Shown: in pieces, positions 8,019 to 15,783 of the stretch
How positions within the stretch are numbered: the stretch's first letter is position 1
Layout: every line of letters starts with the position of its first letter
Source of the DNA: Vibrio sp. 10N
GTDB lineage: Bacteria; Pseudomonadota; Gammaproteobacteria; Enterobacterales; Vibrionaceae
Length of the DNA: 64,000 nt
NCBI RefSeq assembly: GCF_036245475.1
Contig: NZ_BTPM01000001.1
Location: 2,604,001-2,668,000, forward strand
Direction: 5' to 3'
Position numbers and translations under genes: made by a program
The notes under the pieces: generated by a model
The model's input: only the letters and a program-made list of their open reading frames with translations
Told to the model about the DNA's origin: nothing
The model's database searches: none

Positions 8019-8425
8019 TTTATTTTACACCCATGATGAATAGCCTTCCAAAATAACCTTTCTTTCGGACTAATCTTGCTCCTTATCATTTGAAGGTCTG
8101 CAATAGTACTTATTTGATTTTGAGCATATCTGTCGAGAGATGTGAGGGATTTGAAGAAATACTCCCAATTCGTAGAGTAGATATTATATGATGTTTGACT
8201 AACATCACTTGCAGCTATTTTGAATGCGAAGCTCTACTCAATAAAACTGTTAGGTGCCTGTGTCTTTACCGTAAGTCCACCAAAAATCAAAGCCAACTGT
8301 CCCACTACGATGGCGACCCATCCCTCCTTTACGGCATGGTTCATATCATTAATTGCATTGATCGCATCTTGGCTTTCTTTGTCAAATGACAGACCGACTA
8401 TAGCTGGACATACAACTTGACTCAT
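8015..8425 (-). pseudogene. Unknown small membrane-protein gene interrupted by an in-frame TAG
   Basis: Reading from ATG 8425 (GAGG 8-9 bases upstream) gives 63 residues with one hydrophobic segment (GWVAIVVGQLALIFGGLTV) and then TAG at 8236-8234. The same frame continues without a stop for 72 more codons (SFAFKIAASDV to HHGCKIK) and ends in TGA overlapping the GTG start of the secreted protein. No good start codon lies in the second half before its methionine near the end. Seen: one frame broken by one amber codon. Inferred: a nonsense mutation in a gene of about 136 residues co-transcribed with its neighbour. A sequencing error or two separate pieces are alternatives. Confidence 0.5.
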
Positions 8426-8595
8426 TCTTACTAACCTCATGTTGAGTTCGAGTTGTTATTATATTTAGATTGATAGATGGTCGTTGCTGTAAAGCTAACT
8501 CGTTGAGAGCAAGACAAGCAAAACTCGCTCTTGAGAAACAAGTAGTTATCAAATAATCGAGATATATGTCACTTTGACGTTGACTGTCGGATATA

Positions 8596-9027
8596 TCAAA
8601 GCGAGTGCTGCGCCTGTTCGCGAATCGTATTCACGATAGCCTTAAGGCCATTGCCGCGTGAAGGGCTAAGGTGATTGATGAGGTTCAACTGCTCGAAATA
8701 GCCTTCAAGATCGAACTCAGCAATTTGCTGTGAAGTTTTGCCATTGAAGGCTGCCAACACAATCGCAATCAAACCGCGAACAATACGTGCATCGGAATCG
8801 GCTTTGATTACCCACGCCCCATTGACCTGTTCAAGCACTAGCCACACTGAGCTTTCACAGCCCGCCACCAGCACTTGTTCTTGTTTATCAGCCTCATCCA
8901 TGACCGGTAATTTCTTACCCCACTGAATGACTTGGCGGTAGCGATCTTCCCAGCCTTTCAACTGAGCCATCGTATCGACAATTTGCTGCGCTTGGATTTC
9001 ACTGCCAAATGGATTGCTATTACTCAT
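8596..9027 (-). CDS. csdE: CsdE, SufE-like sulfur acceptor
   Basis: 143 residues of the SufE/CsdE family, which accept persulfide sulfur from the partner desulfurase CsdA. The acceptor cysteine is C57 in LVAGCESSVW. The N-terminal region QLKGWEDRYRQVIQWGKKLP is typical. It follows tcdA by 12 bases on the minus strand, forming a tcdA-csdE unit that converges on csdA. In E. coli csdA, csdE and tcdA are all on one strand, so the arrangement differs here. No obvious terminator follows; the nearest strong one (7433-7467) lies beyond the accessory patch. Confidence 0.9.
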   Translation of the reverse strand: MSNSNPFGSEIQAQQIVDTMAQLKGWEDRYRQVIQWGKKLPVMDEADKQEQVLVAGCESSVWLVLEQVNGAWVIKADSDARIVRGLIAIVLAAFNGKTSQQIAEFDLEGYFEQLNLINHLSPSRGNGLKAIVNTIREQAQHSL

Positions 9028-9039
9028 CTCGACTGCCTA

Positions 9040-9852
9040 TTACTTCGCTGCGTACTTTTGCAGAATTTTTTCAACAATGCGCGATACGGCGACAAAGCCA
9101 AATGTCGCCGTCACAACCGTTGCCGCGCCAAAACCGCTGGCACAGTCCATACGCTTCGGTCCTTCTGCTGTGGATTTTACACCACACACACTGCCGTCCG
9201 CTTGAGGGTATTTAAGTTGCTCAGTCGAGAACACACAATCAATACCAAACTTACGAGCAGGATTCTTGGTAAAGTTGTGGTGACGACGCAAGGTATCTTT
9301 CAGCTTTTTGGCGAGCGGATCTTGAATGGTTTTAGTCAAATCCGCGACCATGATTTGGGTTGGATCAACTTGACCACCCGCACCACCGGTTGTGATGACT
9401 TTAATCTTATTACTACGGCAATAGGCCAGTAACGCCGCTTTTGGCTTAATGCTATCAATCGCATCTAGCACGTAATCAAACTCTTTGCTGATGTACTCGG
9501 CAACGTTGTCTGGAGTAATAAAGTCATCCACCAGATTCACTTTGCACTCTGGGTTAATCAGCTTAACGCGCTCTGCCATCACTTCGATTTTACTTTGACC
9601 AACGGTACCTGACATCGCATGGATTTGACGGTTAATGTTAGTCACACAAACGTCATCCATATCAATTAGCGTTAACTCACCCACACCGGTTCTCGCTAGC
9701 GCTTCTACAGCCCACGATCCCACGCCACCAATACCGACCACACACACGTGCGCTGCACGTAAAATGTCGACTTCACTATGACCATAAAGTCGGCGTGTGC
9801 CACCAAAACGTTGGTTGTAGCTGTCAGAGGCAGGTTGGTTCAATTCGCGCAT
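9040..9852 (-). CDS. tcdA: tRNA threonylcarbamoyladenosine dehydratase TcdA
   Basis: 270 residues of the E1/ThiF-like family. TcdA cyclises the t6A37 tRNA modification to ct6A using ATP, with sulfur relay from CsdA-CsdE. The nucleotide-binding motif GIGGVGSWAVEALARTGVG is at residues 37-55, followed by LIDMDDVCVTNINRQ. The ATG at 9852 has AAGG 6 bases upstream. csdE follows 12 bases later. The older name CsdL applies to the same protein. Confidence 0.92.
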   Translation of the reverse strand: MRELNQPASDSYNQRFGGTRRLYGHSEVDILRAAHVCVVGIGGVGSWAVEALARTGVGELTLIDMDDVCVTNINRQIHAMSGTVGQSKIEVMAERVKLINPECKVNLVDDFITPDNVAEYISKEFDYVLDAIDSIKPKAALLAYCRSNKIKVITTGGAGGQVDPTQIMVADLTKTIQDPLAKKLKDTLRRHHNFTKNPARKFGIDCVFSTEQLKYPQADGSVCGVKSTAEGPKRMDCASGFGAATVVTATFGFVAVSRIVEKILQKYAAK

Positions 9853-9875
9853 GGGTTACCTTGCATTGTCCAAGT

Positions 9876-9907
9876 AAAAAAGAAGAGTGCGATTTATACG
9901 CACTCTT
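9876..9907 (-). terminator. mltA terminator
   Basis: On the minus strand AAGAGTGCG pairs with CGCACTCTT around a 7-base loop and is followed by CTTTTTT (9882-9876). It lies about 50 bases after mltA and just before tcdA. Confidence 0.85.
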
Positions 9908-9955
9908 ACTAAAAAGGTCAACTCTGTCAGCATAGCAGCCGCGGATTGCGTTGGC

Positions 9956-11146
9956 CTATTTGCTCTCGCTGTCAGGCTTGTCTTGGGATGATGCTGAAGA
10001 CTCAACCGAAGAGGTTGAAGCTTCAGTCGGGTCTGCTGGAGAGTTTTTTTCTTCCGGCATTAGCCATGGGTCTGCGGTTGTGGAGTTTTCCAAGCCCAGC
10101 TTCCACACGCGGCCAAAGTGCTTGTAGTGCCCAGCTTGAGTGCCGGCAAACTCGCCCATACCATGATAGAGATCGAAATGGTTACCTTTCACCGCACCAC
10201 CAGTATCCAGCACGATTAGCAGTCTTAACTCATGTGCACCACTCCAAGTACCATCGGCGTTAAGCAGCGGCACTTCCGCCAGTATCGGTGTCCCCATCGG
10301 GAACGCCGAGCGATCGCCCGCAACCGATGCCATCGGTAATAGCGGAATACCTGCTGTACCTCTTACTGGCGCTGCATTTTGAGGCTGGAAGAAGACAAAC
10401 GATGGGTTTTCCTCTAGGAGTGCCTGTACCGTTTTCTCATCTTGTGCCATCACCCAATCTTTGATCGCTTTGAGTGACATTTTCTCTTTTGGCACTTCAC
10501 CGCGCTCTATCAACACACGGCCGATGCTCACGTAGGCTTTGTTGTTCTTGCCTGCATAAGCAAAATATTCAAGGGTGTCATCGTCTTCAAAGTGCACAAA
10601 GCCGCTGCCTTGTACTTCCATTATGAACGGGTCGATTAAGTTTTCGGCATAGCCAAGCTCAAGCCCTTGTCCATTAAGTGCGCCGCCATAAATTTCAGCG
10701 CGAGTTGGGCACTCTTGCTGACAGTCTGGCATGGCATAGACTGGGTAGCGGAACTTCTCATCCGGCTTGTGACGAAGCTCCATTACAGGTGAGAAGTAGC
10801 CAGTGAAAAGCACATTGCCTTTGTTGTCACCACCACCAAGCTGCGCTGCTTGAACACCGTAATTTGCCAACTGTTTTGGATCACCACTTTGTACCGCCCA
10901 AGTTTCGAGCTGTTCATAAAGTGGCTGATAGGTTTTTGCCATGGATGGCGAAGCCGTCACCACCTCATTCGCTTGGGCGGCAAATGTGTGAAAGTTGCGA
11001 GGTTTGTTGGATTCAATTTGTTCGGTTTTATTCAGAAGGCTGGTGAACTCACCATCGTGTTTTTGCTGAGCGCGATCGCTTTGCGCACAGCCAAACACCA
11101 ATAAAACAGAAGCAAGAGGCAAAATACGTTTGATCAAGTTAGTCAT
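9956..11146 (-). CDS. mltA: Membrane-bound lytic murein transglycosylase A
   Basis: 396-residue outer-membrane lipoprotein that cleaves peptidoglycan to anhydro-muropeptides. The lipobox LVFGC places the acylated cysteine at residue 20. The 3D-domain segment containing LIVLDTGGAVKGNHFDLYHG near the C-terminus is characteristic. The tail after it (about 35 residues rich in Ser, Glu and Asp) is an unusual low-complexity extension. The ATG at 11146 sits directly against AAGGG, which is too close for a ribosome site. A TTG three codons later (11137) is spaced 9 bases from AAGGG and would give MIKRILPLAS as signal peptide, so the true start may be there. It supplies the AmpG substrate class. Confidence 0.9.
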   Translation of the reverse strand: MTNLIKRILPLASVLLVFGCAQSDRAQQKHDGEFTSLLNKTEQIESNKPRNFHTFAAQANEVVTASPSMAKTYQPLYEQLETWAVQSGDPKQLANYGVQAAQLGGGDNKGNVLFTGYFSPVMELRHKPDEKFRYPVYAMPDCQQECPTRAEIYGGALNGQGLELGYAENLIDPFIMEVQGSGFVHFEDDDTLEYFAYAGKNNKAYVSIGRVLIERGEVPKEKMSLKAIKDWVMAQDEKTVQALLEENPSFVFFQPQNAAPVRGTAGIPLLPMASVAGDRSAFPMGTPILAEVPLLNADGTWSGAHELRLLIVLDTGGAVKGNHFDLYHGMGEFAGTQAGHYKHFGRVWKLGLENSTTADPWLMPEEKNSPADPTEASTSSVESSASSQDKPDSESK

Positions 11147-11207
11147 CCCTTATGGTTCGTGCATTCAGGATGGCAAACTCTATAAAAAAGCGCAATAAAA
11201 CCGATGC

Positions 11208-11663
11208 TTATCTAAGGTCTTTTTTGTGTTTTCCTGACAAAACAAACGTTGGGTTGTAATGAGTCGGTGAAAGCTGTCGTATCTCAGTCTTATTGCGGTT
11301 AAGAAATTGATAACGATACTCAGTCACTCCAACGGTAAACCAAAGCTCTTTCGCAGATAGTTCAAAAGAAGTTGCAACCACACGGTTATTGATCACCACC
11401 TTATTATCCCCAAGCTCAAACGACGCTCTGGCATAAGGAGCCACATCTTTCTCGACCCAAAGCCCAAATACCTCTGCTTTGGGGTTGATATGATCTTGAA
11501 CTCGACCATATAAATCGTTGTACAAGCCAACCACAGAGGCTGTGCCCACCAGTGCCAGCAAAATTAATGCTCGTTCCAACCGCTTATTGGGTCTAATCGT
11601 ACTGCGAGGAGTTAACGTAACATCCACGTTACTGACAATACTACTCTCTTTGCCTTGACTCAT
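11208..11663 (-). CDS. DUF2850-type single-pass membrane protein
   Basis: 151 residues. A cytoplasmic N-terminus of about 30 residues rich in Arg is followed by a hydrophobic segment (ALILLALVGTASVVGLY) and a soluble domain with WVEKDVAPYARASFELG. I place it in the DUF2850 family found in vibrios from memory of the family, and its function is unknown. The ATG at 11663 has AAGG 6-7 bases upstream. It lies upstream of mltA on the same strand (61 bases) and is divergent from argA. Confidence 0.75.
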   Translation of the reverse strand: MSQGKESSIVSNVDVTLTPRSTIRPNKRLERALILLALVGTASVVGLYNDLYGRVQDHINPKAEVFGLWVEKDVAPYARASFELGDNKVVINNRVVATSFELSAKELWFTVGVTEYRYQFLNRNKTEIRQLSPTHYNPTFVLSGKHKKDLR

Positions 11664-11749
11664 AGTTCGCCTTCTTCTGTATTCTGGGTCAGTGTGTCAC
11701 TTGATTCATAAAGGGGCAAGTCTCTCCATCGCTCCATGCTAAATTTCCC

Positions 11750-11778
11750 TTGCGCATTTTTGAATAAAAAGTCATTAT
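11750..11778 (+). promoter_or_regulatory. argA promoter with an ARG box
   Basis: TTGCGC (11750-11755) and CATTAT (11773-11778) are 17 bases apart. Inside the spacer and -10, TTTGAATAAAAAGTCATT (11759-11776) matches the ArgR half-site pattern TGAAT-N4-ATTCA with one mismatch. ArgR repression of argA is known in E. coli and fits this placement. Confidence 0.6.
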
Positions 11779-11808
11779 TTCAACATAAATAAACCACGAG
11801 TAATCATT

Positions 11809-13146
11809 GTGAAGATCCGCAGCACCGCCCTAGTAAAAGGATTTCGGCAGTCCACTCCGTATGTTAATGCTCACCGCAACAAAACCATGGTCATCATGCT
11901 GGGTGGAGAAGCATTCACAGACAAAAACTTCACCAACATTGTGAGTGACATCGCATTGCTGCACAGTTTGGGCGTCAAGTTAGTTCTGGTGCACGGCGCA
12001 AGACCGCAAATTAACCAGTTGCTCGAACACAATGATTGCCACTGTCCGTATCACAAAGGCATTCGAGTCACGACGGAAAAGTGCCTAGATTACGTGATGC
12101 AAGCAACAGGGCGCTTGCAACTGGATATCACTGCACGTCTCTCTATGAGCCTGAATAACACCCCAATGGCGGGCAACCAGCTCAATGTCATCAGTGGCAA
12201 CTTTGTGATTGCCCAACCGCTCGGCGTTGATGATGGCATCGACTACTGCCACAGTGGTCGTGTGCGCCGCATTGATATTCAAGGTATCAATCGTGTTCTT
12301 GAGCAAGGTTCAATCGCCCTACTCGGCCCAGTGGCAGGTTCGGTGACCGGTGAGACCTTCAATCTTCTCTCTGAAGAAGTGGCGACCCAAGTTGCTATAA
12401 AATTAAATGCAGACAAGCTAATAGGCTTTTGTTCAGAGCAAGGGGTACTAGATGAAGCCGGCAACGCCATCGCAGAGCTGTTCCCTTCTGAGGTCAACCA
12501 ACTGATTGAACAGCTTGAATCCAAAGAGCTGGCTGACGAAGGTCATAGTAGCGGTACTCTGCGTTTCTTACGTGGTGCGCAATCTGCTTGTCGTGCAGGA
12601 ATTCCACGTTGCCACTTGATAAGTTATAAAATTGATGGCGCACTGATACAGGAACTCTTTTCTATTGATGGTATCGGCACACAAATCGTCATGGCGAGCG
12701 CAGAACAAGTTAGGCAAGCTGACATCGATGACATTGGCGGTATCTTTGAACTGATTCGACCGCTAGAAGAAAAGGGCATTTTAGTTCGCCGCTCCAGAGA
12801 GCAGCTTGAACAAGAAATCCACCAGTTCACCATCATAGAGAAAGATGGCCTAGTGATCGGTTGTGCCGCGCTCTATCCCTACCAACAAGAAAAGATGGCT
12901 GAGATGGCATGTGTCGCCATCCACCCAGATTACCGAGACGGCAATCGTGGCGTCCTGTTGCTCAATCATATGAAGCAGCACTCAAAGATGATGGGTATTG
13001 AGCATATTTTTGTTCTTACCACTCACAGTTTGCACTGGTTTAGGGAGCAAGGATTTCTCGAAGTCGGGGTTGAATCATTACCGATGGCCAAACAAGATTT
13101 GTATAACCTGCAACGACGCTCAAAAATTTTATCCGTGTCCGTCTAA
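11809..13146 (+). CDS. argA: N-acetylglutamate synthase
   Basis: 445 residues. First enzyme of arginine synthesis, acetylating glutamate with acetyl-CoA. It has an N-terminal amino-acid-kinase-like domain ([35 protein letters not shown]) that normally binds arginine for feedback, and a C-terminal GNAT domain ([17 protein letters not shown]). It is collinear with E. coli ArgA over its whole length. The start is GTG at 11809; no other start fits the conserved N-terminus. The promoter carries an ARG box. Confidence 0.95.
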   Translation: MKIRSTALVKGFRQSTPYVNAHRNKTMVIMLGGEAFTDKNFTNIVSDIALLHSLGVKLVLVHGARPQINQLLEHNDCHCPYHKGIRVTTEKCLDYVMQATGRLQLDITARLSMSLNNTPMAGNQLNVISGNFVIAQPLGVDDGIDYCHSGRVRRIDIQGINRVLEQGSIALLGPVAGSVTGETFNLLSEEVATQVAIKLNADKLIGFCSEQGVLDEAGNAIAELFPSEVNQLIEQLESKELADEGHSSGTLRFLRGAQSACRAGIPRCHLISYKIDGALIQELFSIDGIGTQIVMASAEQVRQADIDDIGGIFELIRPLEEKGILVRRSREQLEQEIHQFTIIEKDGLVIGCAALYPYQQEKMAEMACVAIHPDYRDGNRGVLLLNHMKQHSKMMGIEHIFVLTTHSLHWFREQGFLEVGVESLPMAKQDLYNLQRRSKILSVSV

Positions 13147-13351
13147 TCCACCGAAAATCATTCATGATGGCAAGCTGATTTATGAAATCGATTGCCGTCA
13201 TGAATTAGCACAAATTGTTTTACAAAACGTCAATTCCTGTTTAAAATTCGCTCACATCACAGCTATTTATGTGACAGGACTCCCAAAAAGCAGCGTGCTG
13301 GCGGGCAGTGCAAGGAATGCTAGGTGAACACCACTTTTAAGAGTGACATCT
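13147..13351 (+). other. Structured or weakly coding region after argA
   Basis: About 200 bases without a confident gene. ATTCATGATGGCAA (13160-13173) pairs with TTGCCGTCATGAAT (13192-13205) with a single G-U, around an 18-base loop and without a T-run. A smaller TCACAT/ATGTGA repeat follows near 13254-13275. A frame open through argA's end continues to 13327 and reads protein-like (LIYEIDCRHELAQIVLQNV), but I see no ATG, GTG or TTG after the argA stop to begin it. Confidence 0.35.
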
Positions 13352-13537
13352 ATGCGAACGGTTATTTGTAATTCAATTCAAAGTTTCTGGGATATGGCGG
13401 AAAACCACTTCCTCGAAGGGCTCAATGTCCACTGTGTATTTCCTGTATCCGAAAAGGTCAGATCGCTAATGACGATCTACCAGCAGCAGTATCGGATCAA
13501 ACAAATCACCTACTCTGAGGTCTTTAATCCGGCCTAA
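13352..13537 (+). CDS. Small unknown protein
   Basis: 61 residues beginning MRTVICNSIQSFWDMAENHF and ending EVFNPA. I do not recognise a domain. It is probably cytoplasmic, with mixed charges and no hydrophobic segment, and the composition looks like real protein. The ATG at 13352 has TAAGAG about 8 bases upstream; a GTG three codons earlier is also possible. It lies between argA and convergent recD. A weak CTACC/GGTAG hairpin follows. Confidence 0.55.
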   Translation: MRTVICNSIQSFWDMAENHFLEGLNVHCVFPVSEKVRSLMTIYQQQYRIKQITYSEVFNPA

Positions 13538-13608
13538 CACGCCCCAAAACCCCAGAACAGGTGCTACCAAGGACGGTAGATATTTTCCCTTTCAGCTTCT
13601 TCGCTAAA

Positions 13609-15783
13609 TTAAGCCAAACGCAATGACAGTCCACTGTGACGCAATGTTTTGTGACGTATCCCTTTCCCCAAAACCTTGCCATCCGCCACTAGAGTGAAAC
13701 GCGATTTTGCACGGGTAATTCCGGTGTAAATCAGCTCTTTAGTGAGCAGCGGACTAAATTCACCCGGCAATATCATAAAGGTATGGGCAAACTCACTGCC
13801 TTGCGATTTATGAATCGTCATGGCATAAGCGGTTTCATGCTCTGGCATTCGACTCGGCAACACCGATTTTATGCTGCCATCAGGAAGTTCAAAGAAGACC
13901 TTCAGCCTTGGTGTTTGCGCGCTGTGATCCCAAAGGCAAATTCCAATATCACCGTTGTAAAGCCCAAGTCCATGATCGTTTTTCGTCACCATCAGTGGGC
14001 GTCCCACATACCAAAGCTCTTCACCACGAGCAATTACGCCGCGCTGCTTAAGACGTGACTCTATCCTTTGGTTGAGTCCGGTCACGCCAAAGTCGCCCTC
14101 TCGCACTGCACACAACAAACGGTTTTGCGCAAATAGACCCAGAACTTGACGCGCGATGCTGTGCTGCCAGTTCACCAGAGCATCGCTGCTTTGCAACGAC
14201 TCACCTTGTGGTGACGCCGCTCTTGATTCGGTTAAATACGGCTTGTAAGCCCGCACCATAGAATCAATCAGTTTTTGATAACTATCACCGCTCAGTGGCA
14301 GCCATTCAATATCCTCAAACCCTTTGCTCCAAACCTGCTCGAAGCCTCGACTGCTCGCAGCATTAACCTGTTTAGCCAGTTGGCCAATACCTGAGCGCGC
14401 GTCAAATCGGTAGCTCTTTTGCAGTACGCACAGACTATCAGCAAGTGGCGATACCAACTGCTTGGCAGTACGCCCAACCTGGCAATCAAACTGAGTGAGA
14501 GCTTTCACCCGCTCGTTTTGCTTTTGGCTGTAACCTTGAGCCGAAAAATCACAGATATCGGATAGCACCGCTCCCGCTTCAACTGAGGCGAGCTGATCTT
14601 TATCGCCTAATAAGATAAGCCGCGCGTGGCTTGGCAGCGCTTCAAGCAATCGGTGCATCATAGGCAAATCGACCATAGAGGCTTCATCGAGCACCAACAC
14701 ATCCAGATGCAGAGGATTGGTTTTATCGTGCCTAAACTCAACACGGCCAGGAATGGCACCAAGCAACCTGTGTAGGGTACTCGAGTCGGTGGGAATACGC
14801 TGTTTAAGCTCCGGTGGCAGCGCCAAGGCATCGACCGCTTTACCAATCGATTCAGTCAGGCGCGCCGCTGCTTTACCCGTTGGTGCAACCAACTTAATGG
14901 TGGGTGTTTCTCCTTGCGCGCTCGCCTGATGCACCATTGCCGCGAGCAGTTTAGTGACTGTCGTGGTTTTACCGGTACCAGGGCCTCCGGAAATGACGGC
15001 GAAACGACGAGTCAGAGCTACCGCGGCCGCTACCTTTTGCCAGTTCAGGCAGGTATTGAGCGGAATTGCAGCATCTAGCATTTGAAGCTCACTGGCAGAG
15101 TTCGCTGACGTCGCAATGCGATCCACCTGATCCCAGTCGATCGAGCCATCATCAACAACGTCTAGGAAATCACACACCATTTGCTGTCGTGAAACTTGGT
15201 TGTTTTGTTCAGCGGGGATCGAGGCTAGTGCCGAGTACAGGTAGTGATACTCTCGGGCAAACAGCTGATCAAGGATCTGCGCCGCTTGCTGAATTTGATG
15301 GTTGGGCAACTCTATCGGCGTCGCCATCGACAGCAGGCGCTCAGCGATGGTTTGTTCATAGTAAAAGTAGCGCTGCAAATAAAGCCGCTTTTGCTGCCAC
15401 ACTAGAGGGGTGACCGCACCTTCTAACTGGGAGCCAGGCGCCAACACAGTGATCGTTGACGCACTGTCCATGACCTTCTGCCAATCAACCTGATTGACCT
15501 TATCCTCCAACGGCACAGCAGCGGCGCCATAGAGTCCAATCAGGCTTGGTAACGGTGGCAAAGCCTGCTCAACCAAATTGCTACCTAAGTCGCTATCTAA
15601 GTTGACACAAATGTGGCCTTGCCCAAGCTGGCTACTTGTGAGTGCCGCCAGCCACATCACTTCATCGGCATACTCAGTTTCAATAGATGCGACAAACTTG
15701 GCGAACTGATGATCCAAAGGTCTTAAACATTTTTTATCAACCAAGTCGGAAATCCAATGGGAAAAAGCGCGCTGTTCAGTCAT
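13609..15783 (-). CDS. recD: RecBCD subunit RecD
   Basis: 724 residues. RecD is the 5'-3' helicase motor of exonuclease V (RecBCD), which resects double-strand breaks. The Walker A motif is GGPGTGKTTTVTKL, with the DEASM Walker B (VLVLDEASMVDLP) and the C-terminal helicase motif AMTIHKSQGSEF. It is longer than E. coli RecD (about 600 residues). The extra length includes Ser- and Gln-rich inserts such as AASPQGESLQSSDAL. Its ATG overlaps the recB TAA by one base (TAATG), giving tight coupling. Confidence 0.95.
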   Translation of the reverse strand: MTEQRAFSHWISDLVDKKCLRPLDHQFAKFVASIETEYADEVMWLAALTSSQLGQGHICVNLDSDLGSNLVEQALPPLPSLIGLYGAAAVPLEDKVNQVDWQKVMDSASTITVLAPGSQLEGAVTPLVWQQKRLYLQRYFYYEQTIAERLLSMATPIELPNHQIQQAAQILDQLFAREYHYLYSALASIPAEQNNQVSRQQMVCDFLDVVDDGSIDWDQVDRIATSANSASELQMLDAAIPLNTCLNWQKVAAAVALTRRFAVISGGPGTGKTTTVTKLLAAMVHQASAQGETPTIKLVAPTGKAAARLTESIGKAVDALALPPELKQRIPTDSSTLHRLLGAIPGRVEFRHDKTNPLHLDVLVLDEASMVDLPMMHRLLEALPSHARLILLGDKDQLASVEAGAVLSDICDFSAQGYSQKQNERVKALTQFDCQVGRTAKQLVSPLADSLCVLQKSYRFDARSGIGQLAKQVNAASSRGFEQVWSKGFEDIEWLPLSGDSYQKLIDSMVRAYKPYLTESRAASPQGESLQSSDALVNWQHSIARQVLGLFAQNRLLCAVREGDFGVTGLNQRIESRLKQRGVIARGEELWYVGRPLMVTKNDHGLGLYNGDIGICLWDHSAQTPRLKVFFELPDGSIKSVLPSRMPEHETAYAMTIHKSQGSEFAHTFMILPGEFSPLLTKELIYTGITRAKSRFTLVADGKVLGKGIRHKTLRHSGLSLRLA

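Noticed and set aside
8550..8590. GATATAT/ATATATC repeat as a possible attachment site of the accessory patch
   Set aside because: Only 7 bp, AT-rich, and no matching sequence was found at the other edge near 7470.
12998..13327. 109-codon open frame overlapping the end of argA
   Set aside because: Its ATG lies deep inside argA in another frame, and the part beyond argA has no usual start codon. Kept only as an open question, not as a gene.
15066..15413. 115-codon frame antisense to recD, and similar long antisense frames inside recB, recC and argA
   Set aside because: They are reflections of coding sequence with strong codon bias and show no ribosome site or domain.
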